Shown piece by piece: positions 11,201-23,700 of a stretch of DNA of 64,000 nucleotides; position 1 is the first letter of the stretch, and the number at the start of each line of letters is the position of its first letter. Origin of the DNA: Pseudomonas sp. PH1b. GTDB taxonomy: Bacteria; Pseudomonadota; Gammaproteobacteria; Pseudomonadales; Pseudomonadaceae. The translations under genes were made by a program, and so were the position numbers. The notes beneath the pieces were generated by a model. It was given only the letters and a program-made list of their open reading frames with translations, ran no database searches and was not told the DNA's origin. The stretch spans positions 62,001 through 126,000 of the forward strand of contig NZ_AYMU01000001.1 in assembly GCF_000633395.1 (NCBI RefSeq). Direction: 5' to 3'.

Positions 11201-14200
11201 TGTTCCTCCAGGCGCTACCCCTGACCGCCAACGGCAAGCTCAATCGCGCGGCCTTGCCGGCCATCGACGGTAGCCTGTTGCAGCAGGCCCATGTGGCCCC
11301 GCGCAGCGAGCGCGAACAGCAAGTGGCCGGGATCTGGGCCCAGGTATTGAAACTGGAAAAGGTCGGCTTGACCGATAACTTCTTCGAGCTTGGTGGCCAT
11401 TCGCTGCTGGCCACCCAGGTGATGTCGCGCATCCGTCAGGAGCTGGGCATCGATGCCCCCCTCAAGCTGTTGTTCGAAGGCGAGTCGCTGGAAGATTTCG
11501 TCCGCCTGCTGGGGCCGGAAACCACCCAGTCACTGCAGCCGATTCCCCTGGTAGACCGGCAACAGCCGCTGGCGGTGTCCTATGCCCAGGAACGCCAGTG
11601 GTTCCTCTGGCAGCTGGATTCCGACAGCAGCGCCTATCACATCCCCATGGTCCTGCGCCTGCGTGGCGCGCTGGATAGCCAGGCCCTGCAAAGCAGTTTC
11701 GATGCCTTGATCGCCCGCCATGAAAGCTTGCGCACGCACTTTGTCGAGAGCGCCCAGGGCCTGACCCAGGTGATCGCGGCCCAGGCCCGCTTGCCCATCA
11801 GCCAGCAGGACTTGTCCCTGCTAGTGGAGGCCGGCAACACCGATGACTTGATCAAGCAGGTCATCGACACCCAGGTACGTCAGCCGTTCGACCTGCGCCA
11901 GGGACCGTTGCTGCGGGCCACCCTGGTGCGCCTGGCACCGGACGAGCATGTACTGGTGCTGGTCCAGCACCACATCGTTTCCGATGGCTGGTCGATGCAG
12001 TTGATGGTGGAGGAACTGATCCGGCTCTATGGCGCCCATAGCCAGGGGCAGCAGGCCGAGTTGCCGGCGCTGGCGGTGCAGTACGCGGACTACGCGGCCT
12101 GGCAACGGCAATGGATGGAGGCCGGTGAGCGCGAGCGGCAGCTGGATTACTGGTTGCAGCAACTGGAAGGCGGCGCCCAGGTCCTGGACCTGCCCCTGGA
12201 TCATCCGCGGCCGTTGCAGCAAAGCCACAAGGGCGCGCGCCATGGCATCAGCCTGGAGGGCGCCTTGCCGGGTGCCCTGAAACAGCTGGCCCAGCGCGAA
12301 GGGGTCACGCTGTTCATGCTGTTGCTGGCCTCGTTCCAGGTACTGCTGCATCGCTACAGTGGTCAGGCGGACATCCGCGTCGGGGTGCCGACTGCCAACC
12401 GCAACCGCGTCGAGACCGAGCGTCTGATCGGCTTCTTCGTCAATACTCAGGTGCTCAAGGCCGAGGTCGACGGGCAACTGAGCTTTAGCGACTTTCTGCG
12501 TCAGGTCAAAGGCTGCGCCCTGGATGCCCAGGAGCATCAGGACCTGCCCTTCGAACAACTGGTGGAAGCCCTCAAGCCCGAGCGCAGCCTGAGCTACAGC
12601 CCGCTGTTCCAGGTGATGTTCAACCATCAGGCCGCCGCCCGCCAAGGCGCGGCAGTCCTGGAGGTTCCAGGGTTGCAGGTGCAGATGCTCAGTGGCGAGG
12701 ACGGCACGACCCAGTTCGACTTGAGTCTGGACACCTTCGAGTCCGAGGATCGCCTCTGGGCCTCCCTGACCTATGCCACTGACCTGTTCGAAGCCTCCAC
12801 CATCGAGCGTCTGGCCCAGTCCTGGCTGCAGTTGCTGCAGGGCATTGTCCAGCAACCCGGGCAGCGCCTGGGGGACTTGCCGTTGCTGGGGGCTGCCGAG
12901 CAGAACCGGCTGCTGCACGAGTGGACCCCGGCCACCGGCGAGTTTGTCGGCGAGCACTCTGTACACCAGTGGGTGCAAGCCCAGGTACAGAAAACTCCCG
13001 ACGCCGAAGCCCTGCTATTTGCCGGCCAGAGCCTGAGCTACGGAGAGCTCAATGCCCGAGCCAACCGTCTGGCGCACAAGCTGATCGAGCTGGGCGTAGG
13101 CCCCGAAGTGCGGGTTGGCGTGGCCTTGCAGCGCACCCCGGAAATGGTCGTGGCGCTGCTGGCGGTGCTCAAGGCCGGTGGCGCCTATGTGCCCCTGGAC
13201 CCGGACTATCCACAGGATCGCCTAGAGCACATGCTGCGCGACAGTCAGGCGCAGATCCTGCTGACCGAAAGCGCCTTGCTGTCACTGCTGCCGTCCGTGG
13301 AATCCCTGCAGACCCTGCAACTGGATGCCCAGCCGGGCTGGCTGGATGGCTACTCGACAGACGACCCGGCGCCACGCGCGACTCCGGACAATCTGGCCTA
13401 TGTGATCTACACCTCCGGTTCCACCGGCCTGCCCAAGGGCGTGGCGATTGCCCATCGCAACGTGCTGGCGCTGATCGACTGGTCGAATCGGGTGTACAGC
13501 ACTGAAGACCTGCAAGGGGTGCTGGCCTCGACTTCGATCTGCTTCGACCTGTCGGTGTGGGAGCTGTTTGTCACCCTGTCCAGCGGCGGCTCCATCGTCC
13601 TGGCCCGCAACGCCCTTGAGCTGCCGGAGCTGGCAGACCGCGACCGGGTGCGCTTGATCAATACCGTGCCCTCGGCGATTGCCGCGCTGCAGCGCAGCGG
13701 GCAGATTCCGCCTAGCGTACGGATCATCAACCTGGCGGGTGAGCCGCTGAAACAGGCCCTGGTGGACAGCCTCTACCAACAGCCGGGGCTGGTGCATGTC
13801 TACGACCTGTACGGCCCATCGGAAGACACCACCTACTCGACCTACACCCGGCGCGAGGCGGGAGGGCAGGCCAATATCGGCCGGGCCATCAGCAATACCC
13901 AGAGCTACATCCTCAGCCCGGACCTGCAACCGGTACCGGTGGGCAGTGCCGGTGAGCTGTACCTGGCCGGTGCCGGGGTCACCCGTGGCTACCTGGCACG
14001 CCCGGCGTTGACCGCCGAGAAGTTCGTGCCCAATCCGTTCTCCAGCGACGGCGGCCGGGTGTATCGCACCGGCGACCTGACCCGTTACCGCGCCGATGGG
14101 GTGATCGAGTACATCGGCCGTATCGACCATCAGGTGAAGGTCCGCGGTTTCCGTATCGAGCTGGGGGAAATCGAAGCGCGGCTGGTGCAGCAAGCGGCGG

Positions 14201-14787
14201 TGCGTGAAGCCTTCGTCCTGGCCCATGACGGCGAGAACGGCCAGCAATTGGTGGCCTATATCGTGCCGAGCGAGGCCACCCCGACCGTCGAGGCCCAGGC
14301 CGCCCTGCGTGACAGTCTCAAGACTGCACTCAAGGAACACCTGCCGGACTACATGGTGCCGGCCTACCTGCTGTTCCTCGAAGCGTTGCCGCTGACCCCG
14401 AATGGCAAGCTCGATCGCAAGGCCCTGCCCAAGGTCGACGCCCAGCAGATGCAGCAGGTCTATGTGGCACCGCAGAGCGAGCTGGAGCAGCAGGTCGCGG
14501 CGATCTGGGCCGATGTGCTGAAGCTGGATCGGGTGGGCATGAGCGACAACTTCTTCGAGCTGGGCGGCCACTCCCTGCTGGTGGCTCAGGTGGTGACCCG
14601 GGTCAAGCAGCAGTTCGGCGTGGATATTCCCATCAAGTCGCTGTTCGGCGCGGAGAGCCTCGCGGCCTTTGTCGAGAAGGTTCAGGCCCTGCGGCAGACA
14701 ACTTCTTCGCTGCAGGACGAATTGGCTAAATCTTTGGAGGCCCTCAAACGTTTATCTCCCGATGATCTTGAAAAAATAATTTCTTAG
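8206..14787 (+). CDS. pvdJ: Pyoverdine NRPS PvdJ, two modules (Thr, Ala)
   Basis: Cytoplasmic peptide synthetase of 2193 residues, organised C-A-T-C-A-T with no epimerase and no thioesterase. Visible motifs at approximate residues: C (HHIVSDGWS, 182), A (YTSGSTGKPKG, 659), T (LGGHSL, 1064), C (HHIVSDGWS, 1255), A (YTSGSTGLPKG, 1735), T (LGGHSL, 2122). The first A pocket reads D-F-W-N-V-G-M-V-H, the usual threonine code. The second reads D-L-W-N-N-A-L-T-Y, close to the pseudomonad alanine code DLFNNALTY. The first 40 residues are helical and charged and the last 25 (ending DDLEKIIS) look like a docking segment, which suits hand-over from PvdI and to PvdD. Its start overlaps the pvdI stop by one base, so the two are translationally coupled. 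The second A domain is nearly identical to the first A domain of PvdD. Confidence 0.95.
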   Translation: MDNTTALKIVKGFILLPLEKRKVYLQKMLEQGISPANLPIPEVRLSQERLPLSYAQQRQWFLWQLAPESTAYHIPKALRLRGKLNVEALQRSFDSLIARHESLRTHFVEEADTALQVVAPEARLELLRQALPAQASEQQIQAAVQDFVQAQTRQLFDLLAGPLLRVGLLQVAEDDHVLVLTQHHIVSDGWSMQVMVDELIALYLGFCQGQTASLPALPIQYADYALWQRHWMEAGEKDRQLAYWTAQLGGEQPLLELPLDRPRPAVQSHRGGRLELTLEQPLSETLGSLAQREGVTLFMLLLASFQTLLHRYSGQADIRVGVPIANRNRVETERLIGFFVNTQVLKAEIDGQMSFSQLLQQVRQTALAAQAHQDLPFEQLVEALQPERSLSHNPLFQVMFNHQVEAAGTGKPLNLPGLSIEALDSQGQSAQFDLTLDTVETQGRIAASLVYATDVFDAATIERLAAHWRQLLQSVASQPQQRIGLLPLLEADEQAQILGQWNRLQQAFPSRACVHQLIEAQAAKTPQAIALTFGGQNLDYQQLNQRANRLAHKLIEQGVGPNVLVGLAVERSLEMVIGLLAILKAGGAYVPLDPAYPQDRLQHMMQDSAIALLLTQGHLQQGLPAFAGSTWLLEQSLDGYRIDNPEVGVTPEDLAYVIYTSGSTGKPKGTLQPHHNVLRLFAATQQWFQFGAEDVWSLFHSYAFDFSVWEIFGALLYGGRLLIVPQEVARSAQDFYPLLCSEGVTVLNQTPSAFRQLMHVACSAEPAHRLRYIVFGGEALEVNTLQPWFQRFGDQRPRLVNMYGITETTVHVTYRPLSVADLSLTGASPIGELIPDMSWYLLDGNLQPVPKGCIGELYVGRAGLAWGYLNRGDLSAARFVPDPFGEAGGRLYRTGDLARYQADGSIGYIGRIDHQVKIRGFRIELGEIETRLLELPAVREAVVLAPEGPDGPQLVAYVVPDGLDWNSQDPVAEQLPLRDGIKAGLREHLPGYMVPAHVLFLQALPLTANGKLNRAALPAIDGSLLQQAHVAPRSEREQQVAGIWAQVLKLEKVGLTDNFFELGGHSLLATQVMSRIRQELGIDAPLKLLFEGESLEDFVRLLGPETTQSLQPIPLVDRQQPLAVSYAQERQWFLWQLDSDSSAYHIPMVLRLRGALDSQALQSSFDALIARHESLRTHFVESAQGLTQVIAAQARLPISQQDLSLLVEAGNTDDLIKQVIDTQVRQPFDLRQGPLLRATLVRLAPDEHVLVLVQHHIVSDGWSMQLMVEELIRLYGAHSQGQQAELPALAVQYADYAAWQRQWMEAGERERQLDYWLQQLEGGAQVLDLPLDHPRPLQQSHKGARHGISLEGALPGALKQLAQREGVTLFMLLLASFQVLLHRYSGQADIRVGVPTANRNRVETERLIGFFVNTQVLKAEVDGQLSFSDFLRQVKGCALDAQEHQDLPFEQLVEALKPERSLSYSPLFQVMFNHQAAARQGAAVLEVPGLQVQMLSGEDGTTQFDLSLDTFESEDRLWASLTYATDLFEASTIERLAQSWLQLLQGIVQQPGQRLGDLPLLGAAEQNRLLHEWTPATGEFVGEHSVHQWVQAQVQKTPDAEALLFAGQSLSYGELNARANRLAHKLIELGVGPEVRVGVALQRTPEMVVALLAVLKAGGAYVPLDPDYPQDRLEHMLRDSQAQILLTESALLSLLPSVESLQTLQLDAQPGWLDGYSTDDPAPRATPDNLAYVIYTSGSTGLPKGVAIAHRNVLALIDWSNRVYSTEDLQGVLASTSICFDLSVWELFVTLSSGGSIVLARNALELPELADRDRVRLINTVPSAIAALQRSGQIPPSVRIINLAGEPLKQALVDSLYQQPGLVHVYDLYGPSEDTTYSTYTRREAGGQANIGRAISNTQSYILSPDLQPVPVGSAGELYLAGAGVTRGYLARPALTAEKFVPNPFSSDGGRVYRTGDLTRYRADGVIEYIGRIDHQVKVRGFRIELGEIEARLVQQAAVREAFVLAHDGENGQQLVAYIVPSEATPTVEAQAALRDSLKTALKEHLPDYMVPAYLLFLEALPLTPNGKLDRKALPKVDAQQMQQVYVAPQSELEQQVAAIWADVLKLDRVGMSDNFFELGGHSLLVAQVVTRVKQQFGVDIPIKSLFGAESLAAFVEKVQALRQTTSSLQDELAKSLEALKRLSPDDLEKIIS

Positions 14788-14799
14788 GCGAGGTAGTAC

Positions 14800-17700
14800 A
14801 TGCAAGCTTTAATCGACTCGGTAGGCACGCTTTCTTCCAAGGAAAGAAGAGCCCTGGCGATTTTGCTTAAAGAAAAGGGCATCAACCTCTTTGGTATCGC
14901 TCCTATCTGCAGCCGCGGCGCCGACGAGGCGCCGGTTCTCTCCTATACCCAGGAAAGCCAGTGGTTCCTTTGGCAACTGGAACCCGACAGCACCGCCTAC
15001 CACATCACCACGGCGCTGCGCTTGACCGGAGAACTGGACCTCGACGCGCTGCGCCATGCATTCGATACCCTGATTGCTCGGCATGAAACCCTGCGCACTA
15101 CCTTTTCCGAAGAAGATGGCACGGCGGTGCAGGTGGTCCATCCACCGGCGCCGCTGGACATCGAGGTCATCGAACTGCACGCCGGCGGCCTGTCCTATGA
15201 GGCCCAGGTCCATGCCCTGACCGACAGCAAGAGCCAGCCGCCCTTCGATCTGCGCAATGGCCCGCTGCTGCGGGCCAAATTGCTGCGGGTGGCAGCAGAC
15301 GAGCATGTGCTGGTCCTGACCCAGCACCACATCGTTTCCGATGGCTGGTCGATGGGGGTGATGGTCGACGAGCTGATCCAGCTCTATGCCGGCTACCGCC
15401 TGGGACGCACGGTCAACCTGCCGGACTTGCCGATTCAATACGCCGACTATGCCAACTGGCAGCGCCAGTGGATGGATGCCGGCGAGCGTGAGCGGCAACT
15501 GGGCTATTGGCTGGAGCAACTGGCCGGGGAGCAACCCTTGCTGATGCTGCCGCTGGACCACTCGCGCCCGGCGATCCAGAGCTATCGGGGGGCGCTGTTG
15601 GATATTCCCTTGCCGGAAGAGCTGCGCCTGGGCCTCAAGCAATTGGCCCAGCGTGAAGGGGCAACCCTGTTCATGTTGCTGCTGGCCTCGTTCCAGGTGC
15701 TGTTGCACCGTTACAGCGGCCAGGCGGACATCCGCGTCGGCGTGCCGACCGCCAACCGCAACCGGGTGGAGACCGAGCGCCTGATCGGCTTCTTCGTCAA
15801 TACCCAGGTGTTCAAGGCCGAGGTCGACGGGCAGCTGGGCTTCAATGATTTCCTGCAGCAGGTCAAGCAGACCGCGCTGATGGCTCAGTCCCACCAGGAC
15901 TTGCCTTTCGAACAGTTGGTGGAAGCCCTGCGCCCCGAGCGCAGCCTGAGCCACAGCCCGCTGTTCCAGGCGATGTTCAACCACCAGACCGCGGTCAAGA
16001 AAGGTGGGCAGAGCCAGCGTCTGGACGACCTCAGCATCGAGACCCTGAGTTGGCAGGGGCGTGCCGCGCAGTTCGACCTGACCCTGGATACCTTCGAATC
16101 CGAGGATGGTCTCTGGGCCTCCCTGACCTACGCCACCGACCTGTTCGAGGCCGCCACCATCGAGCGTCTGGCCCAGTCCTGGGTGCAGTTGCTGCAGGGC
16201 ATCGTCCAGCAGCCGCGCCAGCGCCTGGGAGACCTGCCGCTGCTGGGCGCTGCCGAGCAGCACCAGTTGCTGCACGAGTGGACCCCGGCCACCGGTGAGT
16301 TCCCCAGCGATGGTTGCGTGCAGCAGTTGGTGGAAGCACAAGCACTGAAAACCCCGGACGCCGAAGCCCTGCTGTTCGCCGGCCAGCGCCTGAGCTACCG
16401 GGAGCTCAATGCCCGGGCCAACCGCCTGGCGCACAAGCTGATCGAGCTGGGCGTGGGGCCTGAAGTGCGGGTCGGCGTGGCCTTGCAGCGCACCCCGGAA
16501 ATGGTCGTGGCGCTGCTGGCGGTGCTCAAGGCCGGTGGCGCCTATGTGCCCCTGGACCCGGACTATCCACAGGATCGCCTAGAGCACATGCTGCGCGACA
16601 GTCAGGCGCAGATCCTGCTGACCGAAAGCGCCTTGCTGTCGCTGCTGCCGGCCGTGGAATCCCTGCAGACCCTGCAACTGGATGCCCAGCCGGGCTGGCT
16701 GGATGGCTACTCGACAGACGACCCGGCGCCACGCGCGACTCCGGACAATCTGGCCTATGTGATCTACACCTCCGGTTCCACCGGCCTGCCCAAGGGCGTG
16801 GCGATTGCCCATCGCAACGTGCTGGCATTGATCGATTGGTCGAGCCGGGTGTACAGCACTGAAGACCTGCAAGGGGTGCTGGCCTCCACCTCGATCTGCT
16901 TCGACCTGTCGGTGTGGGAGCTGTTCGTCACCTTGTCCAGCGGCGGTTCCATCGTCCTGGCCCGCAATGCCCTGGAGCTGCCGGAGCTGGTGGATCGCGA
17001 CCGGGTGCGCCTGATCAACACTGTGCCCTCGGCGATAGCTGCACTGCAGCGCAGCGGGCAGATTCCGCCCAGCGTACGGATCATCAACCTGGCGGGTGAG
17101 CCGCTGAAACAGGCCCTGGTGGACAGCCTCTACCAACAGCCGGGGCTGGTGCATGTCTACGACCTGTACGGCCCATCGGAAGACACCACCTACTCGACCT
17201 ACACCCGGCGCGAGGCGGGAGGGCAGGCGAATATCGGCCGGGCCATCAGCAACACCCAGAGCTACATCCTCAGCCCGGACCTGCAACCGGTGCCGGTGGG
17301 CAGTGCCGGTGAGCTGTACCTGGCCGGTGCCGGGGTCACCCGTGGCTACCTGGCACGCCCGGCGTTGACCGCCGAGAAGTTCGTGCCCAATCCGTTCTCC
17401 AGCGACGGCGGCCGGGTGTATCGCAGCGGCGACCTGACCCGTTACCGCGCCGATGGGGTGATCGAATACATCGGTCGCATCGACCATCAGGTGAAGATCC
17501 GCGGCTTCCGTATCGAGCTGGGGGAAATCGAAGCGCGGCTGGTGCAGCAAGCAGCCGTGCGCGAGGCTTTCGTCCTGGCCCACGAGGGTGACAACGGCCA
17601 GCAACTGGTGGCCTACATTGTGCCGAGCGACGCGGCAATGGCCGTCGCCGGGGATGCCCAGGCCACCCTGCGCGAGAACATCAAGAGTGCACTCAAGGAA

Positions 17701-20700
17701 CATGTGCCGGACTACATGGTGCCGGCGTACTTGCTATTCCTCGAAGCATTGCCCCTGACCCCCAACGGCAAGCTCGACCGCAAGGCCCTGCCCAAGGTCG
17801 ATGCCCAGCAGATGCAGCAGGTCTATGTGGCGCCGCAGAGCGAGCTGGAACAGCAGATCGCGGCGATCTGGGCCGATGTGCTCAAGCTGGAGCAGGTGGG
17901 GGCGACCGACAACTTCTTCGAGCTGGGTGGCGACTCGATCATCTCGATCCAGGTGGTCAGCCGGGCGCGGCAGGCGGGCATCCGCTTCACCCCCCGGGAC
18001 CTGTTCCAGTACCAGACGGTGCAAGGGCTGGCTTCGGTGGCCGAGCAGGGCGCGGGCGGGGTGCAGATCGATCAGGGCCCGGTGCGCGGTGCGACGGCCC
18101 TGCAGGCGGTGCAGCAGTGGTTCTTCGAGCTGCCCATGAGCGAGCGTCATCACTGGAACCAGTCAGTGCTGCTCAAACCGTCCCAGCCGCTGTGTGCCGA
18201 AGTGGTAGAGAGCGCCTTGCAGGCGCTGCGGGTGCAGCATGACGCCTTGCGGTTGCAGTTCCGCCAGGAGGCTGATGGCTGGTCGGCGCGTTTTGCCGAT
18301 GCCAGCCAGCGGCCGGAGCTGCTCTGGCAGGTTGCGGTGGATAGCGCCCAGGCCATGGAGCAGTCGGCGATCGAGGCGCAGCGCAGCCTGAACCTGCAGG
18401 ACGGGCCGCTGCTGCGGGCCGTGCTGTTCAGTCTGGAGGACGGCAGCCAGCGTCTGTTGCTGGTGATCCACCACCTGGTGGTGGACGGCGTGTCCTGGCG
18501 GATCCTGCTGGAGGATCTGCAACTGGCCCACACTCAACTCAGCGCCGGCCAGCCCCTGGCGTTGCCGGCCAAGACCAGCTCGACCCAGGCCTGGGCCGAA
18601 CAGATGCAGGCCTATGCCCAAGGTGCAGCGCTGCAGGAAGAACTCAAGTATTGGCAGGCCCAGTTGCAGGGCGTCGAGTCGAACCTGCCGCAGGATCGCC
18701 CGGTCACCGAGTTGCAGAACCAGCACGCCAGCAACCTGAGCTCACGCCTGGACAAGGCCCATACCCAGCGCCTGCTGCAGGACGCCCCGGCGGCCTACCG
18801 CACCCAGATCAACGATTTGCTGCTGACCGCCCTGGCCCGGGTCATCACCCGCTGGACCGGCGAAGCCAGTGCCCTGGTGCAACTGGAAGGCCACGGCCGC
18901 GAAGACCTGTTCGACAGCATCGACCTGACCCGCACCGTGGGTTGGTTCACCAGCATGTTCCCGGTGAAGCTCACGCCCCAGGCGTCCCTGGCCGACTCGA
19001 TCAAGTTCATCAAGGAACAACTGCGGGCGGTGCCGAACAAGGGCATCGGCTTTGGCGCCCTGCGTTACCTGGGGGATGCTCAGGCGCAGCAGGCCCTGGC
19101 AGCCCTGGCCGTGCCGCGTATTACCTTCAACTACCTGGGCCAGTTCGACGGCAGTTTCGACGAGCAGGATTCCCTGTTCAAACCCAGCGGTGAAGCCAAG
19201 GGCGACGACCAGAGCCCACTGGCCCCGCTGAGCAACTGGCTGAGCCTGGATGGCCAGGTCTATGGCGGCGAGTTGAGCCTGAACTGGACCTTCAGCCAGC
19301 AGATGTTCGACAGCGCCACCGTGCAGCGGCTGGCCGACGACTATACCGAGGAGCTCAAGGCGCTGGTGGCGCATTGCTGCGCACCGCAGCAGGCGGGCGC
19401 GACCCCGTCGGACTTCCCGCTGGCGGGCCTGAACCAGCAGCAACTGGATCGTCTGCCGGTGTCGATGGCCTCGGTCGAAGACCTCTACCCCCTGTCGCCC
19501 ATGCAGCAGGGCATGCTGTTCCATACCCTCTATGAGCAGGCGGCGGGCGACTACATCAATCAACTGCGGGTGGACGTGGACGGCCTCGATCCGCTGCGCT
19601 TCCAGCAGGCCTGGCAGGCGGCCATCGATCGGCATGACATCCTGCGCACCGGCTTTATCTGGCAGGGCGAGGTGTCGACGCCGCTGCAAGTGGTGCACAA
19701 GCACATTGCCCTGGATTGCACCCTGCATGACTGGCGCAGCCAGCCACAGCAGCAGGAGGCCCTGAACACCCTGGCCACCGCCGAGCGCCAGCGTGGCTTC
19801 GAGCTGGATGCGGTGCCCTTGTTGCGCCTGACCCTGGTGCGTATCGACGAGCAGCGCTACCACCTGATCTACACCAACCATCACATCCTGATGGACGGCT
19901 GGAGCAACTCGCAGCTGCTCGGTGAGGTGCTGCAGCGCTATGCCGGTCAACTGCCGAGCCACGCGCCGGGCCGTTACCGGGACTACATCGCCTGGCTGCA
20001 ACGCCAGGATGCCCAGGCCTGTGAAAGCTTCTGGAAAGAACAGCTGCAGACGCTGGATGAACCGACCCGCCTGACCCAGGCGCTGTCCCGGGTCGCGGAG
20101 ATTCCGGCTGGCACCGGCCACGGCAAGCATCATCGCGAGCTGGACCTGGCACAGACGGCACGCCTTGGCGAATTTGCCCGGCAGCAGAAAGTCACGGTCA
20201 ATACCCTGGTGCAGGCGGCGTGGCTGCTGTTGCTGCAACGTTGCACCGGGCAGGAAAGCGTGGTGTTCGGCGCCACGGTGGCGGGGCGCCCCGCTGAGCT
20301 CAAGGGCATCGAGCAGCAGGTAGGCCTGTTCATCAACACCTTGCCGGTGGTGGCCACGCCACGCCCGGACATGACCGTGAGCCAGTGGCTGCAGGCGGTA
20401 CAGAACCGCAACCTGGCGCTGCGTGACTATGAATACACGCCGCTGTACGAAGTGCAGCGCTGGGCCGGGCTGGGCGGGGACGCGCTGTTCGACAACATCC
20501 TGGTGTTCGAGAACTACCCGGTGTCAGAGGCCCTGGAAAAAGGCGCCCCGGCGCAACTGCGCTTTGGCGCGGTGGGCAACCACGAGCAGACCAACTACCC
20601 ACTGACGGTTGCGGTCAACTTGGGGGCGAGCCTGTCGTTCGAGTTCATTTATGCCCGTGAATCCTTCTCTGAACCTTCGATGGTGCAGTTGGGCGGGCAC

Positions 20701-23700
20701 TTGCAGGGCCTGTTGCTGAGCCTGATGGAGCATGCGCAAACCGGCCTGGGTGAGTTGCCATTGCTGACTCGGGACGAGCAGCGGCGCATTCGTCAGGAGT
20801 GGGACCACACCGATGTGGTCTACCCGACCCACCGTTTTGTCCACCAGCTGTTTGCCGATCAGGCGGCCAAGGCCCCGGATGCGCCGGCAGTGTTCTTCGC
20901 CGAGCAGCGCCTGAGCTACCGCGAGCTGGATACGCAAGCCAACCAACTGGCGCACAAGCTGATCGAACTGGGCGTTGGCCCGGAGGTGCGGGTGGCCATC
21001 GCCATGCCGCGCTGTGCGGAAATCATGGTGGCCTTCCTGGCCGTGCTCAAGGCCGGTGGGGTCTATGTGCCGCTGGATATCGAATATCCCCAGGACCGCC
21101 TGCGCTACATGATGCAGGACAGTGGTGCATGGTTGTTGCTGACTCAGAGTCATCTGCTGGATCGCTTGCCGATCCCCGATGGCCTGCCGACCTTGTCGGT
21201 GGAACGGGCCGCAGATTTTGCCGGCTACCCGGCCAGCGCCCCCCAAGTGGACTTGGCCGAGGAAAACCTCGCCTACGTGATCTACACCTCCGGTTCCACC
21301 GGCTTGCCCAAGGGCGTGGCGGTGTCCCATGGCCCGCTGGCCATGCACAGCCTGGCCACCGGCGAGCGTTATGAAATGAGCCCGGCGGATTGCGAGCTGC
21401 ACTTCATGTCCTTCGCCTTCGACGGCTCCCACGAAGGCTGGATGCACCCACTGATCTACGGCGCCAGCGTGCTGATCCGCGACGATAGCTTGTGGTCGCC
21501 GGAGTTTACCTACGAACAGATGCACCGCTATGGCGTCACCGTGGGGGTGTTCCCGCCGGTGTACCTGCAGCAACTGGCGGTGCACGCCGAGCGCGACGGC
21601 AATCCGCCAGCGGTGCGGGTGTATTGCTTCGGTGGCGATGCAGTGCCCCAGGCCAGTTACGATCTGGCGTGGCGGGTGCTGCGGCCCAAGTACATCTTCA
21701 ACGGCTACGGCCCGACCGAAACCGTGGTCACTCCTTTGATCTGGAAGGCCAAGGCGGGCGATCCGTGCGATGCGGCCTACGCGCCTATCGGCAATATCGT
21801 TGGCAACCGCAGTGCCTACGTGGCGGATGCCAACCTCAACCTGTTGCCGGTGGGCGTGGCGGGCGAGCTGTACCTGGGTGGCCTGGGCGTGGCCCGGGGC
21901 TATCTGGACCGTCCGGGCCTGACGGCCGAGCGTTTTATCCCTGACCCCTACAGCACCACCGGCGCCCGGCTGTACCGCAGCGGCGACCTGACCCGCTACC
22001 GCACCGACGGTCTGGTGGAGTATGTGGGTCGTGTTGACCATCAAGTGAAGGTGCGGGGCTTCCGTATCGAGCTGGGCGAGATCGAAGCTCGGCTGCTGGA
22101 ACAGGACCCGGTGCTGGAAGTGGCGGTGATCGCCCAGCCCGGGCCCAGCGGCCAGCAACTGGTGGGTTATATCGTGCCGGTGGACGCCGAAGTGGCGTTG
22201 AGCAACGAGCGCCAGGCGCAACTGCGCGAGAGCATCAAGGCGCGCCTGCGGGAAAACCTGCCGGACTACATGGTGCCGACCTACCTGCTGTTCCTCGAAG
22301 CGCTGCCGCTGACGCCGAACGGCAAGCTGGACCGCAAGTCGCTGCCGAAAGTCGATGCGCAGCTGATGCAGCAGACTTATGTGGCGCCGCAGAACGAACT
22401 GGAACAACAGATCGCGGCGATCTGGGCCGATGTGCTGAAGCTTGAGCAGGTGGGCGTCACCGACAACTTCTTCGAGCTGGGTGGCGACTCGATCATCTCG
22501 ATCCAGGTGGTCAGCCGGGCGCGGCAGGCCGGTATCCGCTTCACCCCCAAGGACCTGTTCCAGCACCAGACGGTGCAGGGGCTGGCCACGGTGGCGGAGC
22601 AGGGCGAGGGCGGTTTGCAGATCGACCAGGGCCCGGTGCGTGGGCAAATGCCGCTGCTGCCGATCCAGCAGTGGTTCTTCGACACCCCGGTGCCGGAGCG
22701 TCATCACTGGAACCAGTCGGTGCTGCTCAAACCGCTACAGGTGCTGCAAGCCCAGACCCTGGAAAGCGCCTTGCAGGCCCTGACGGTGCAGCACGATGCC
22801 CTGCGCCTGCGCTTTACCGAACATCAGGGCACGTGGAGCGCAGCCTTTGCCGATGCCGATGAGCCGGTGCAACTGCTGTGGCAGGCCAATGTCGCCGACG
22901 CCCAGGCGTTGCAACAGTTTGCCGAGCAGGCCCAGCGCAGTCTCAACCTGCAAGAGGGGCCGTTGCTGCGGGCCGTGTTGTTCACCCTGGCCGACCAGAG
23001 CCAACGCCTGTTGCTGATCGTTCATCACCTGGTGGTGGATGGGGTGTCCTGGCGGATTCTCCTGGAGGATCTGCAAGCCCTGTTGGGCAATCAGGCACTG
23101 CCGGCCAAGTCCAGCTCGACCCAGGCCTGGGCCGGGCAGCTGCAAGCCTATGCCAGCAGCACAGCGCTGCAGCAGGAGCTGGGTTACTGGCAGGCGCAGT
23201 TGCAGGGTGTCGAGTCGAACCTGCCCTGCGACCACGATCATGACGGATTGCAGAACCAGCACGCGACCAGTGTCGAAACCCGGCTGAGCAAGGGTGATAC
23301 CCAGCGCCTGTTGCAGGACGCGCCGGCGGCCTATCGCACCCAGATCAACGACCTGCTGCTGACCGCCCTGGCCCGAGTCATCACCCGCTGGACCGGCGAC
23401 AGCAGCGCCCTGGTGCAACTGGAAGGCCACGGCCGCGAAGAGCTGTTCGACAGCATCGACCTGAGCCGCACCGTGGGCTGGTTCACCAGCGTGTTCCCGG
23501 TGAAGCTGACGCCGCAGCCGGCCCTGGCCGACTCGATCAAGTTCATCAAGGAACAGCTGCGTGCCGTGCCCGACAAGGGCATCGGCTTCGGTGCCCTGCG
23601 CTACCTGGGGGATGCTCAAGCCCAGGCAGCCCTCGCCGCACTGGCCGTACCACGCATCACCTTCAACTACCTGGGGCAGTTCGACGGCAGCTTCGATGAC

